Positions 44,605 through 54,204 of a stretch of DNA of 64,000 nucleotides are shown piece by piece. Position 1 is the stretch's first letter, and every line of letters begins with the position of its first letter. The notes beneath the pieces were generated by a model. The model did not search any database and was not told the origin of the DNA. It saw only the letters and a program-made list of their open reading frames with translations. Made by a program: the position numbers and the translations under genes. This DNA is from Firmicutes bacterium M10-2. GTDB taxonomy: Bacteria > Bacillota_I > Bacilli_A > Erysipelotrichales > Erysipelotrichaceae. Location of the stretch: assembly GCA_000403415.2 (NCBI GenBank), contig KE159692.1, forward strand, positions 213,122 to 277,121, given 5' to 3'.

Positions 44605-45773
44605 TTATATAAGGCAATCAACCGCTCCGGAATGTATTGTAAGATCCATTCATCCTGCTGTGTGGTATTATAAGCATCTTTTTTTGTCAAAGGAAGTCGT
44701 TTGATCTCGCCCAAATCGCATACTTCATCAAGCGGTTCATTGAGTACAAGACCATTTTTCACTCCATCCAGGCCGGCATAAATGATAAGCGCAAAGCACA
44801 AATAAGGATTGCACATTGGATCAGGAGAACGAAGCTCGAATACATTTTTCTTCTTTCGATCGATATGGATCAGCTCATGCAAATGATCGTAAGACCAGAC
44901 AATATGATCTGGTGCTTTCTGCTTTCCAAGCCGCTGGTAAGAGGCTTCTACGGGATTCAAAAACAAAGTCAAAGCTTCGATATGCTTCAGGATACCCGCG
45001 ATAAAATGAGATATCATTTTGCTTTCTTTGGAAAAAGTCAAAGTAATATGCATTCCGTTTCCGGGACGATCTTCCAAAGGTTTCGGAGAAAACTCTGCAT
45101 GCAGCCCATTGCTTTCGGCAATCGTCTTTACGACCCATTTGAACATCGATGCTTCATCGGCGGCTTTTAAAGGCATCGATGAATGAAAATCGATCTCGTT
45201 TTGTCCCGGGCCTGCTTGGTGATAAGAGGCTTGTGGCTGCAATCCCATTTGTCCAAGTGTCAGGCAAATTTCACGCCGAACATTTTCTCCCTTATCCTCA
45301 GGAGCAACATCCATATAACCTGCGTAATCAAGAGGTCTCCACGTATTGTTTCCCATACTGTCCTGCAAAAACAAATAAAATTCAAACTGGGTTGACATAT
45401 TAAAATAGATATCGTGCTGTACTGCTTGGCTTAAAGCATCCTTGAGCATCTTTCGACAATCCAGCGGATGAGGATTGCCCAAATGATCATACAGATCGCA
45501 GATCATGCACACAACACTTCCTTCGATTGAACGCCAAGGCAAGATTGTCATCGTGGAAATATCCGGTTTTAAATATAAAGACCAGTCTTTGGTCGAAGAC
45601 AAACCGAAGATGACGTTGGAATCAATCTCGATTCCGTGTTTCAATACTTTCGGCAAATGATCGGGCAAGATCGAGATATTTTTCTGAATGCCGAAAACAT
45701 CAAAAAAAGCCAGACGGATGAACCGCACATCTTCTTCTTCGATAAATGTCAATAATTCTTCAATTGTATTCAT
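44601..45773 (-). CDS. Glutamine synthetase-like protein without key active-site residues
   Basis: 390-residue homologue of type I glutamine synthetase, shorter than the usual 440-470. Of the metal ligands, the first Glu is Gln129 (QFEFYLF) and another is Gln186 (HQAGPGQNEID); Glu131, Glu193, His242 and Glu313 remain. The flap Glu of GYEAP is Lys286 in KQKAP, and the arginines of NRSxxIRIP are missing in YDHLHELIHID. Synthesis of glutamine is therefore unlikely. Being coupled to the ANTAR gene, it may sense glutamine or nucleotide and control the antiterminator; this is inference. First gene of its unit; ATG preceded by AGGAG. Confidence 0.87.
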   Translation of the reverse strand: MNTIEELLTFIEEEDVRFIRLAFFDVFGIQKNISILPDHLPKVLKHGIEIDSNVIFGLSSTKDWSLYLKPDISTMTILPWRSIEGSVVCMICDLYDHLGNPHPLDCRKMLKDALSQAVQHDIYFNMSTQFEFYLFLQDSMGNNTWRPLDYAGYMDVAPEDKGENVRREICLTLGQMGLQPQASYHQAGPGQNEIDFHSSMPLKAADEASMFKWVVKTIAESNGLHAEFSPKPLEDRPGNGMHITLTFSKESKMISHFIAGILKHIEALTLFLNPVEASYQRLGKQKAPDHIVWSYDHLHELIHIDRKKKNVFELRSPDPMCNPYLCFALIIYAGLDGVKNGLVLNEPLDEVCDLGEIKRLPLTKKDAYNTTQQDEWILQYIPERLIALYK

Positions 45774-45798
45774 ATCATTTTTCTCCTAATGCGTTTCT

Positions 45799-45829
45799 AT
45801 TATAACTTATTTTCATGATTTATGAAAAT
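45799..45829 (-). promoter_or_regulatory. Promoter and inverted repeat of the GS-like/ANTAR operon
   Basis: The minus-strand -10 TATAAT is at 45804-45799. ATTTTCAT and ATGAAAAT (45809-45829) form an eight-base inverted repeat with a five-base spacer over the spacer and weak -35. It lies between the divergent promoters of the GS-like gene and the GSIII operon. Confidence 0.5.
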
Positions 45830-45843
45830 TTTTCAGAAAATAG

Positions 45844-45871
45844 TTGACATTAAAATTTTCATCCTTATAAT
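45844..45871 (+). promoter_or_regulatory. Consensus promoter of the GSIII-asnB-gltBD operon
   Basis: TTGACA (45844-45849) and TATAAT (45866-45871), both perfect, are 16 bases apart. Transcription should start near 45878, about 92 bases before the start codon, leaving a structured leader. Confidence 0.85.
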
Positions 45872-45883
45872 GGAATCATGTAA

Positions 45884-45949
45884 ACGGCAAAGGCGTCGTA
45901 AAGAAATTCCGGAATAACGGGATCCTTTATATCGCTTTTGCCTTTTTTT
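45884..45949 (+). promoter_or_regulatory. Leader attenuator with hexaloop hairpins, likely ANTAR target
   Basis: Terminator form: GGCAAAGGCG (45886-45895) pairs with CGCTTTTGCC (45933-45942), extended inside by TAAAG/CTTTA, followed by T7 (45943-45949). Alternative form: ACGGC/GTCGT (45884-45888 with 45895-45899) closes the hexaloop AAAGGC, which has the A1 and G4 that ANTAR proteins recognise. A second hairpin, ATTCCG/CGGGAT (45906-45923), closes the hexaloop GAATAA, which lacks A1/G4; a weaker register gives AACGGG, which has them. The first hairpin and the terminator share bases and exclude each other. Confidence 0.75.
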
Positions 45950-45969
45950 ATTCAAGAAGGAGAATCAAT

Positions 45970-48063
45970 ATGGATAAGGTCACACAAATGTATGGTACAA
46001 ACGTATTCAACGAACAAACGATGCGCCAGCGTCTGCCGAAAGAAACATTTAAAGAACTGGAAAAAACGATTCAGGACGGAAAACCTCTCAATATCAAAAT
46101 TGCCAATGCAGTCGCTCATGCAATGAAAGTGTGGGCTATTGAAAAAGGAGCAACCCATTTTACCCATTGGTTCCAGCCAATGACGGGTGTCACAGCCGAA
46201 AAGCACGACAGCTTCATCAATCCTCAGGATGACGGAACAGTGATCATGGAGTTTTCCGGAAAAGAACTCATCAAAGGCGAACCGGACGCATCCAGTTTTC
46301 CAAACGGCGGACTTCGTGCCACATTCGAAGCAAGAGGATATACCGCTTGGGATCCGACAAGCTACGCTTTCATCAAAAATGGTGTTCTTTGTATTCCGAC
46401 TGCTTTTTGTTCTTACACAGGATTTGCCCTCGATAAGAAAACACCGCTTCTTCGCTCGATGGAAGCTATCAACAAGCAAGCGTTGCGAATCGTCAAACTG
46501 TTCGGACACGACGATGTTCATTCGATCAAAACAACCTTGGGACCTGAACAGGAGTATTTCTTAGTCGATCGAAAATACTACGAGCAGCGCAAAGACCTCA
46601 TCTATACGGGACGCACGCTCTTTGGCGCTATGGCTCCGAAAAATCAGGAAATGGAAGATCATTACTTCGGAACCATTAAATCACGTGTCCAAGCATTCAT
46701 GAACGATCTCAACGAAGAACTTTGGAAGCTTGGCATCAGCGCAAAGACCGAACACAACGAAGTCGCTCCTGCTCAACATGAGCTTGCACCGGTGTTCTCC
46801 ACCACAAATATCGCAGTTGATCACAACCAGTTGACCATGGAAATCATTCAGCGTGTGGCCAAACAACATGATCTTGTCGCTTTGCTTCATGAAAAGCCGT
46901 TTGAAGGAATCAACGGATCCGGAAAGCACAACAACTGGTCCATTTCGACCGATACCGGGATCAATTTGCTTGAACCTGGCGATACCCCTTATGAAAATGC
47001 CCAGTTCTTGCTGTTTTTGACCGCTATCATTAAAGCCGTGGATGAACATCAGGATTTATTGCGTCTGGCTGTCGCAACAGCCGGAAACGATCATCGCTTA
47101 GGCGCTAACGAAGCGCCTCCTGCCATCATTTCCATTTTTCTCGGTGATGAATTGACTGCCATCCTTGAATCGATTGAAAACGACACCCCTTACGATACCA
47201 TCGGAAAAGAATTGATGAAGATCGGTGCAGATGTCCTGCCGAAATTCACGAAAGATACAACGGACCGTAACCGGACATCGCCGTTTGCGTTTACCGGAAA
47301 CAAATTCGAATTCCGTATGCCGGGAAGTGCCCTATCTGTAGCGCAGCCAAACATTATGCTCAATACGGTCATTGCGGATGTTCTTGATGAATTTGCCGAT
47401 TATCTGGAAACAAGTCAAGACTTTGAAGCGGACCTGCATACATTGATCCAGAATACGCTCAAAGAACATAAACGCATCATATTTAACGGCAACGGCTATG
47501 ACGATTCTTGGGTGAGCGAAGCGCAAAAACGCGGTCTATTGAACTTGAAAACGACCGTGGATGCTTTACCTTACAGCATTCTTCCGGAAAATATCGAATT
47601 GTTTGAAAGACAAGGTGTATTAATGAAAGACGAAATTGTGTCCCGCTATGAGATCATGATGGAAGAATACACGAAAGTTTTAAATATCGAAGCGTTAACC
47701 ATGATCGATATGGTCAAAAAACAAATTTTGCCCGCTATTTTGAAGTTCGAAAAAGAACTGGCCGACACTGCTTTGCTGAAACGTTCGCTTACGGAAACGC
47801 TTCCTGCAAGCTATGAACTGCAAACTCTTGAATCTATTTCTTATTTCATGGAGCAGGCATATGCCGCTCTGAAAGATCTTGAAATCAAAGTCAAGGAACT
47901 TCACGTGATCGATGACTTCGAAATCGCGGCATCCTTTGTCCGTGATATGGTTATTCCGGCTATGGCCGCTTTAAGACAACCTTGCGATCAACTCGAAATG
48001 TTAACCGACACAAATTACTGGCCTTTCCCAACTTACGGAAAGCTCTTGTTTGGAATTATCTAA
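45970..48063 (+). CDS. glnN: Glutamine synthetase type III (second copy), attenuator-controlled
   Basis: 697-residue GSIII with all family signatures: [74 protein letters not shown] and [19 protein letters not shown]. It is a close paralogue of the gene at 27104 but sits in front of asnB and gltBD. Its leader contains a terminator and ANTAR-type hairpins, so expression is likely permitted only when the ANTAR protein is active. AGAAGGAG precedes the ATG at six bases. Together with GltBD it forms the GS-GOGAT ammonia assimilation route. Confidence 0.95.
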   Translation: MDKVTQMYGTNVFNEQTMRQRLPKETFKELEKTIQDGKPLNIKIANAVAHAMKVWAIEKGATHFTHWFQPMTGVTAEKHDSFINPQDDGTVIMEFSGKELIKGEPDASSFPNGGLRATFEARGYTAWDPTSYAFIKNGVLCIPTAFCSYTGFALDKKTPLLRSMEAINKQALRIVKLFGHDDVHSIKTTLGPEQEYFLVDRKYYEQRKDLIYTGRTLFGAMAPKNQEMEDHYFGTIKSRVQAFMNDLNEELWKLGISAKTEHNEVAPAQHELAPVFSTTNIAVDHNQLTMEIIQRVAKQHDLVALLHEKPFEGINGSGKHNNWSISTDTGINLLEPGDTPYENAQFLLFLTAIIKAVDEHQDLLRLAVATAGNDHRLGANEAPPAIISIFLGDELTAILESIENDTPYDTIGKELMKIGADVLPKFTKDTTDRNRTSPFAFTGNKFEFRMPGSALSVAQPNIMLNTVIADVLDEFADYLETSQDFEADLHTLIQNTLKEHKRIIFNGNGYDDSWVSEAQKRGLLNLKTTVDALPYSILPENIELFERQGVLMKDEIVSRYEIMMEEYTKVLNIEALTMIDMVKKQILPAILKFEKELADTALLKRSLTETLPASYELQTLESISYFMEQAYAALKDLEIKVKELHVIDDFEIAASFVRDMVIPAMAALRQPCDQLEMLTDTNYWPFPTYGKLLFGII

Positions 48064-48080
48064 ACGCCCATTTAATCATT

Positions 48081-48102
48081 CACCGACAGGAAACTGTCGG
48101 TG
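48081..48102 (+). other. Stable GNRA-tetraloop hairpin between GSIII and asnB
   Basis: CACCGACAG and CTGTCGGTG form a perfect nine-base stem with a GAAA loop, followed by TACTTTTC and then the asnB ribosome site. The T-tract is poor, so it is more likely a processing, stability or weak attenuation element than a full terminator. Confidence 0.6.
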
Positions 48103-48123
48103 TACTTTTCAGGAGGAAATCAT

Positions 48124-49707
48124 ATGTGTACGATTTTTGGAACAAACAATATTCAATTTGACAAAAAACAAATTCAAGATGCACTGGAATGCACGACAAG
48201 TCGCGGCCCTGACGATCTGCGCATCGAGTCTTATGATCACGGATGGCTTGGATTTCAACGCTTAGCCATCATGGGACTGAACGAAGAAGGAATGCAGCCA
48301 TTCCATCTTGGACGCTCCATGATCGTATGCAATGGAGAAATTTACGGATTCCGGCCCTTAAAAGAAGATCTGCTGAAAAAAGGCTATTCTTTCCGATCTG
48401 ATTCTGATTGCGAGATCCTGCTTCCGCTTTACGAAGAATACGGATGCGAAATGTTCAAAATGCTTGATGCCGAATTTGCCTGCATCCTTTATGATGCCAA
48501 AAACGATCAGCTCATTGCCGCAAGAGATCCAATCGGAATTCGTCCATTGTTTTACGGCTATGACCAAAACGGGTTCATTTATTTTGCTTCGGAAGCGAAA
48601 AACCTTGTCGGCATCGTCAAACACATCATCCCATTCCCTCCGGGGCACTATTTTATTGGCAATCACTTCGTGAAATACCACGATATCGGCGAAGTGACAC
48701 AATATTTTGATGATTCCATGGAAGAAATTGCCAAACAAATCCACGATCGGTTGATTGCCGGTGTCATGAAACGTCTAGATTCAGATGCGCCGATCGGCTA
48801 TTTGCTTTCAGGAGGTCTTGATTCTTCCCTGGTCTGCGCTATTGCCCAACGCCAAAGCGAGAAACCGATCGAAACGTATGCGATCGGAATGAGCAATGAC
48901 GCAATCGATCTTAAATACGCCAAAGAAGTTGCCGATTATATCGGTAGCAACCATCATGAAATTATTATTGATGAAAAAGAAGTGCTGGAAAACTTGGAAG
49001 AAGTCATCAAGGCCTTGGGAACCTACGACATTACGACAATCCGTGCAAGCATCGGAATGTATCTGATCTGCAAAGGAATTCGCGAAACAAGCAATGTGCG
49101 CGTATTGCTTACAGGCGAGATTTCCGATGAGATTTTCGGTTATAAATATACGGACTTTGCACCAAACGCCGAAGAGTTTCAAAAAGAGGCCCAAAAGCGG
49201 ATTCGTGAAATCTATATGTACGATGTATTACGAGCGGACCGATGCATTGCCTCCCATTCTATGGAAGCGCGCGTTCCTTTCGGCGATCTGGACTTTGTCG
49301 ATTATGTCATGCATATTGATCCGCAACGCAAAATGAATACATACGGAAAAGGAAAATATTTGCTGCGTCACGCGTTTGCCAAGGACACGCTTCTTCCTTA
49401 TTCGATCTTGATGAGAGAAAAAGCAGCCTTTTCGGACGCGGTCGGCCACTCGATGACAGATGGTATCAAGCAGTATGCCGAGCAATTATATACAGATAAA
49501 GAATTCGAAAAGAAGTGTTCTCAATACAAGCACGCTACGCCTTATACGAAAGAATCGCTGCTGTATCGGGAAATTTTCGAAAAATATTACCCGGGACAAA
49601 GCGAGATGGTCAAAGATTTTTGGCTTCCAAACCAAGCGTGGCAAGGATGTCAGGTTAGTGATCCTTCCGCGCGCTACTTGTCCAATTACGGAGAAAGCGG
49701 AATGTAA
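48124..49707 (+). CDS. asnB: Glutamine-hydrolysing asparagine synthetase
   Basis: 527-residue AsnB. N-terminal class II glutaminase with Cys2 (MCTIFG, exposed after Met removal), SRGPDD, RLAIMGLNEEGMQP and NGEIYG; C-terminal synthetase with the PP-loop LLSGGLDSSL and the GEISDEIFGY segment. The start at 48124 is required for the Cys nucleophile and follows AGGAGG. Operon position between GSIII and glutamate synthase couples glutamine supply to asparagine formation. Confidence 0.94.
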   Translation: MCTIFGTNNIQFDKKQIQDALECTTSRGPDDLRIESYDHGWLGFQRLAIMGLNEEGMQPFHLGRSMIVCNGEIYGFRPLKEDLLKKGYSFRSDSDCEILLPLYEEYGCEMFKMLDAEFACILYDAKNDQLIAARDPIGIRPLFYGYDQNGFIYFASEAKNLVGIVKHIIPFPPGHYFIGNHFVKYHDIGEVTQYFDDSMEEIAKQIHDRLIAGVMKRLDSDAPIGYLLSGGLDSSLVCAIAQRQSEKPIETYAIGMSNDAIDLKYAKEVADYIGSNHHEIIIDEKEVLENLEEVIKALGTYDITTIRASIGMYLICKGIRETSNVRVLLTGEISDEIFGYKYTDFAPNAEEFQKEAQKRIREIYMYDVLRADRCIASHSMEARVPFGDLDFVDYVMHIDPQRKMNTYGKGKYLLRHAFAKDTLLPYSILMREKAAFSDAVGHSMTDGIKQYAEQLYTDKEFEKKCSQYKHATPYTKESLLYREIFEKYYPGQSEMVKDFWLPNQAWQGCQVSDPSARYLSNYGESGM

Positions 49708-49721
49708 AAGGAGGTATTTTA

Positions 49722-52700
49722 ATGCGATATACAATGAATGAACATGATGCGTGCGGTATCGGCGCAGTCGTAAATATGGATGGCCGAAAAAACTATCAAG
49801 TCGTCGATCAAGCGCTGCAAATTGTAGAAAAACTAGAACATCGTGCCGGTAAAGATGCCAGCGGACAAGTCGGTGACGGTGTCGGGATCCTCCTTCAAAT
49901 TTCCCATACATTCTTTTCCAGACTGCCTTATGATCTTAAGGAAGAAGGATGCTATGGCGTGGGGATGTTCTTTTTTCCTCAAAACACCCTTAAACGCAAT
50001 CAGGCCATGAAGCTGTTTGAAACGATCGTTTCGAAAAAAGGTGCCAAATTTCTCGGATGGCGGATTGTTCCTTGCAATCCCGATCTGCTTGGGGATACGG
50101 CACGTGAGTGCATGCCTTATTTAATGCAGGGGTTTGTCGAAAAACCCCAAAGCATCAAGAAAGGACTTGATTTCGATCGTCTGCTTTATTTGATCCGGCG
50201 CGAATTCGAAAAATGCGCAAAAGATACATATATTGCCTCTCTTTCATCGCGCACAATCGTGTATAAAGGCATGTTCCTTGTTGATCAGCTTCGCCGTTTT
50301 TACTTCGATCTGCAGGATGAGCATTATGAAAGTGCGATTGCGATCGTTCACTCCCGTTTTTCCACCAATACGACTCCTTCCTGGAGAAGAGCGCATCCAA
50401 ATCGTCTTATTGCTCACAATGGCGAGATCAATACGATACAAGGCAACGAGAACCGCATGCTCGCTCGCGAAGAAAGCATGAATTCACCATTGATCGATCA
50501 GGCTTATCAGGAAATCCTGCCAGTCATGGATGTGAGCGGCTCGGATTCGGCTCGTTTGGATAACACCTTGGAATTTTTTATGATGAATGGGATGGATCTT
50601 GTCAAGGCGCTTATGATCACAATTCCCGAACCTTATAAAAATACGAATATGGATCCGGATAAATACGATTTCTATCATTACTATGCCACAATGATGGAGC
50701 CTTGGGACGGTCCTGCGGCAATCGTATTTTCTGATGGAGAAATTGTGGGGGCTCAATTGGATCGCAACGGTCTGCGTCCGGCACGCTACTATATCACAAA
50801 AGACAATATGCTTGTCCTTTCGTCAGAAGTAGGTGTACTTGATCTTCCCGCCGACCAGATCGTTGAAAAATCAAGATTGGAACCGGGAAAAATGCTCGTG
50901 ATCGATACGAAAGGAAAAGGATTGATCCAAGACGAGGATTTAAAAGCAAAATATGCCGGCGAACACCCTTACGGGGAATGGCTCCATCAATATCTCGTTC
51001 ATTTGAAAAATCTTCATGCCCCGGACAAGAAAACACGGATTCATACGCAAAAAGAGCGAGATGCTTTATACAAATTTTTCGGTTACACATATGAAGATAT
51101 GAAAGAACAAATCTTGCCGATGGCAAAAGATCACAAAGAACCGATCGCAAGCATGGGTTCAGATATTCCTCTGGCTCCGTTTTCGAAGCTTCACCCTTCC
51201 CTGTTCCGATATTTCAAGCAGTTGTTCGCACAAGTCACCAATCCTCCGATCGATTCCTTGCGTGAAGAAGTCGTGACCGATACGACCGTTTATATCGGTT
51301 CGGACGGAAACTTGCTGAAAGATACCGGAAAAAACTGTCGTGTACTGGAAATTGAGCACCCGATCCTGGACAGCCAAGATATGGATAAGATCAAAAATCT
51401 GGATAAGGAAGGATTTAAACCTTACATCTTATCTACACTGTTTTATAGAGGGATGCCTCTCAAAGACGCTTTGGATCAGCTGTTTATCGAGGCGGATCGT
51501 GCTTATCGCAATGGAGCCAACATCTTGATCCTATCGGATCGTGGTGTGGATGAAAGTCATATGGCTATTCCTAGCCTTTTGGCTGTGTCGGCTTTGGAAC
51601 AACATTTAATCCGCACAAAGAAAAAGACAGCGATTTCTTTGATTGTCGAAAGCGGAGAACCGAAGCGGGTTCACGATTTTGCTTGTCTGCTTGGATACGG
51701 TGCCAGTGCAATCCACCCTTATCTGGCGCATGAATGTATTCAGGAAATGATCGATCTGGATATTTTGGATAAAGAACCGAGTCGGGCGATTGCCGACTAC
51801 AATGAGGCTGTTTTGAATGGCATCGTAAAGATTGCTTCGAAAATGGGTATTTCCACATTACAGTCGTATCAAGGAGCACAAATCTTCGAAGCAATCGGGA
51901 TCCACGAAGATGTAATCAACACATATTTCACTAATACAGTATCGCGGGTTGGCGGAATTACTTTGAAAGAAATCGAAAAAGATGTGCTTTATCATCACGA
52001 TCGGGCTTTCGATCCACTTCGTCTTGGTGTGGATACGACACTTGACTCGATTGGTTTCCATAAATTAAGAAGCGGCAAGGAAAAAGAAGATCATTTATAC
52101 GATCCGAAAACGATCGTTCTGCTTCAAAAAGCATGCCAAGAAGGAAATTACGAAGTGTTCAAAGAATACAGTTCACGCTTGAATGCCGAACATCATCCGC
52201 ATACACTGCGTTCCTGTATGGAATTTGTTCAAGATCGGGAGCCGATTGCGATCGAAAACGTCGAAAGCATTGCTTCGATCGTAAAACGTTTTAAGACCGG
52301 AGCAATGTCTTACGGATCGATTTCTCAGGAAGCCCATGAATGCATGGCGGTCGCAATGAATACGATTGGCGGAAAATCGAATTCCGGCGAAGGCGGAGAA
52401 CGGCCGGAACGTTTGGGAACAATAAAAAACAGCGCAATCAAACAAGTTGCTTCGGGACGTTTCGGCGTAACAAGCGAGTATCTGGTTTCGGCAAGCGAAA
52501 TCCAAATTAAGATGGCACAAGGCGCTAAACCGGGCGAAGGAGGCCATCTTCCGGGAAATAAAGTGTATCCTTGGATTGCCAAGACACGATGCTCCACACC
52601 GGGTGTCACTTTGATTTCCCCTCCTCCCCATCATGATATTTACTCAATCGAAGATTTGGCGCAGCTCATATATGATTTGAAATGTGCCAACGATCGTTCA

Positions 52701-54194
52701 CGAATCTCGGTCAAACTTGTTTCGGAATCGGGTGTCGGCACAATCGCATGTGGTGTCGCAAAAGCAGGCGCTCAAGTGATCTTGATTTCGGGATTGGATG
52801 GCGGTACGGGTGCAGCGCCGCAAAGTTCGATTCATCATGCAGGACTTCCTTGGGAACTTGGTGTTATCGAAACCCATCATGCTTTATTGGAAAATAATTT
52901 GAGGGATCGAGTATTCGTGGAAACGGACGGAAAATTGATGACAGGTCGCGATGTGGCGATTGCTGCACTGCTTGGTGCGGAAGAATTCGGATTCGCAACG
53001 GCTCCTCTTGTGACGATGGGATGTCGGATGATGCGTGTATGCAACTTGGATACATGCCCATTCGGTATTGCTACGCAAAACAAGGAACTGCGCAAACGTT
53101 TTAAAGGAAAACCGGAATATGTCATTCACTTTATGGAATTTGTAGCTCAAGAGCTTCGCGAAATCATGGCACAATTGGGATTCTCTACAATCGATGAAAT
53201 GGTTGGACACAGTGAATGTCTGCGTGTGCGAAAAAGCGATGCGAAAAATCATCACTTAGATCGTTTAGAGCAAATGCTTAAAGATCCGGCAGTAAGTGAA
53301 AGCTCGAAGAAAAACGTGTTTGATTTTCGATTGGAGTCGACAATTGACCAGACGACTTTGCTTCCGGTATTCAAGCCATATATGAAAAAGAGTGCGAAAG
53401 CGCATGAAGAACGGTTTGAGATCAATTCGCTCGATCGCACATTCGGAACACAATTCGGTGCGGAAGTGACTCGCAAATACCGCAACACATTGAATGACGA
53501 TACGTTTGTGCTTCATCTGCATGGTGTCGGCGGCCAATCGTTTGGAGCTTTCATTCCCAAAGGGGTCACTTTAGATCTGAAAGGAGATGCCAATGATTAC
53601 TTCGGAAAAGGTCTTTCGGGAGGAAAGCTTGTTGTTTCGATCGAAGATCACGCAACATTCAAAGCAGAAGAAAACGTAATTATCGGCAATGTTGCTTTAT
53701 ATGGGGCAACTTCCGGGCAGGCTTACATCAACGGAAAAGCGGGCGAACGGTTCTGTGTGCGTAATTCGGGAGCGACTGCGGTTGTCGAAGGCTGCGGGGA
53801 CCACGCTTTGGAATATATGACTGGTGGTGTCGCGTTGATTCTTGGAAAGACAGGAAAAAACGTGGCGGCCGGAATGTCGGGAGGAATTGCCTATATTTAC
53901 GATGAAGAGCATGACCTTTACAAACGATTGAACACTGAGCTTGTCGATATGGAAGCGATTGAGCACAAGCAAGATATCGAGCAGATCCATCGTTTGCTGC
54001 AAGCGCATGTAAAGGCCACCCATTCGCAAAAAGGACAAGATCTGCTTGATCGATTTGACGAGATCCTTGTTCATTTCAAAAAAATCATTCCACGTGACTA
54101 TAAGAAAATCAAAACAAAGATCAAGGAACTGGAAGATCTTGGATTCGATCATGAGGAAGCGGAAATCAAGGCTTTCTCATCGATCCACGCATAA
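49722..54194 (+). CDS. gltB: Glutamate synthase large subunit
   Basis: 1,490-residue GltB. The propeptide MRYTMNEHDA precedes the nucleophile Cys11 (CGIGAVV), as in other GltB proteins that mature by cleavage. Glutaminase domain 11 to about 400, central domain, FMN/synthase domain with GGKSNSGEGGE and the [3Fe-4S] motif GCRMMRVCNLDTCPFG, and a C-terminal beta-helix rich in G-xx-GG repeats. It converts glutamine plus 2-oxoglutarate to two glutamates with electrons from GltD. AAAGGAGG precedes the start; ten bases separate it from gltD. Confidence 0.96.
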   Translation: MRYTMNEHDACGIGAVVNMDGRKNYQVVDQALQIVEKLEHRAGKDASGQVGDGVGILLQISHTFFSRLPYDLKEEGCYGVGMFFFPQNTLKRNQAMKLFETIVSKKGAKFLGWRIVPCNPDLLGDTARECMPYLMQGFVEKPQSIKKGLDFDRLLYLIRREFEKCAKDTYIASLSSRTIVYKGMFLVDQLRRFYFDLQDEHYESAIAIVHSRFSTNTTPSWRRAHPNRLIAHNGEINTIQGNENRMLAREESMNSPLIDQAYQEILPVMDVSGSDSARLDNTLEFFMMNGMDLVKALMITIPEPYKNTNMDPDKYDFYHYYATMMEPWDGPAAIVFSDGEIVGAQLDRNGLRPARYYITKDNMLVLSSEVGVLDLPADQIVEKSRLEPGKMLVIDTKGKGLIQDEDLKAKYAGEHPYGEWLHQYLVHLKNLHAPDKKTRIHTQKERDALYKFFGYTYEDMKEQILPMAKDHKEPIASMGSDIPLAPFSKLHPSLFRYFKQLFAQVTNPPIDSLREEVVTDTTVYIGSDGNLLKDTGKNCRVLEIEHPILDSQDMDKIKNLDKEGFKPYILSTLFYRGMPLKDALDQLFIEADRAYRNGANILILSDRGVDESHMAIPSLLAVSALEQHLIRTKKKTAISLIVESGEPKRVHDFACLLGYGASAIHPYLAHECIQEMIDLDILDKEPSRAIADYNEAVLNGIVKIASKMGISTLQSYQGAQIFEAIGIHEDVINTYFTNTVSRVGGITLKEIEKDVLYHHDRAFDPLRLGVDTTLDSIGFHKLRSGKEKEDHLYDPKTIVLLQKACQEGNYEVFKEYSSRLNAEHHPHTLRSCMEFVQDREPIAIENVESIASIVKRFKTGAMSYGSISQEAHECMAVAMNTIGGKSNSGEGGERPERLGTIKNSAIKQVASGRFGVTSEYLVSASEIQIKMAQGAKPGEGGHLPGNKVYPWIAKTRCSTPGVTLISPPPHHDIYSIEDLAQLIYDLKCANDRSRISVKLVSESGVGTIACGVAKAGAQVILISGLDGGTGAAPQSSIHHAGLPWELGVIETHHALLENNLRDRVFVETDGKLMTGRDVAIAALLGAEEFGFATAPLVTMGCRMMRVCNLDTCPFGIATQNKELRKRFKGKPEYVIHFMEFVAQELREIMAQLGFSTIDEMVGHSECLRVRKSDAKNHHLDRLEQMLKDPAVSESSKKNVFDFRLESTIDQTTLLPVFKPYMKKSAKAHEERFEINSLDRTFGTQFGAEVTRKYRNTLNDDTFVLHLHGVGGQSFGAFIPKGVTLDLKGDANDYFGKGLSGGKLVVSIEDHATFKAEENVIIGNVALYGATSGQAYINGKAGERFCVRNSGATAVVEGCGDHALEYMTGGVALILGKTGKNVAAGMSGGIAYIYDEEHDLYKRLNTELVDMEAIEHKQDIEQIHRLLQAHVKATHSQKGQDLLDRFDEILVHFKKIIPRDYKKIKTKIKELEDLGFDHEEAEIKAFSSIHA

Positions 54195-54204
54195 GGAGGA
54201 TACC

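Noticed and set aside
45878..45969. Glutamine riboswitch in front of GSIII
   Set aside because: The known glutamine riboswitch classes are cyanobacterial or marine and their conserved cores are absent. The ANTAR-type structure and the neighbouring regulator explain the leader better.
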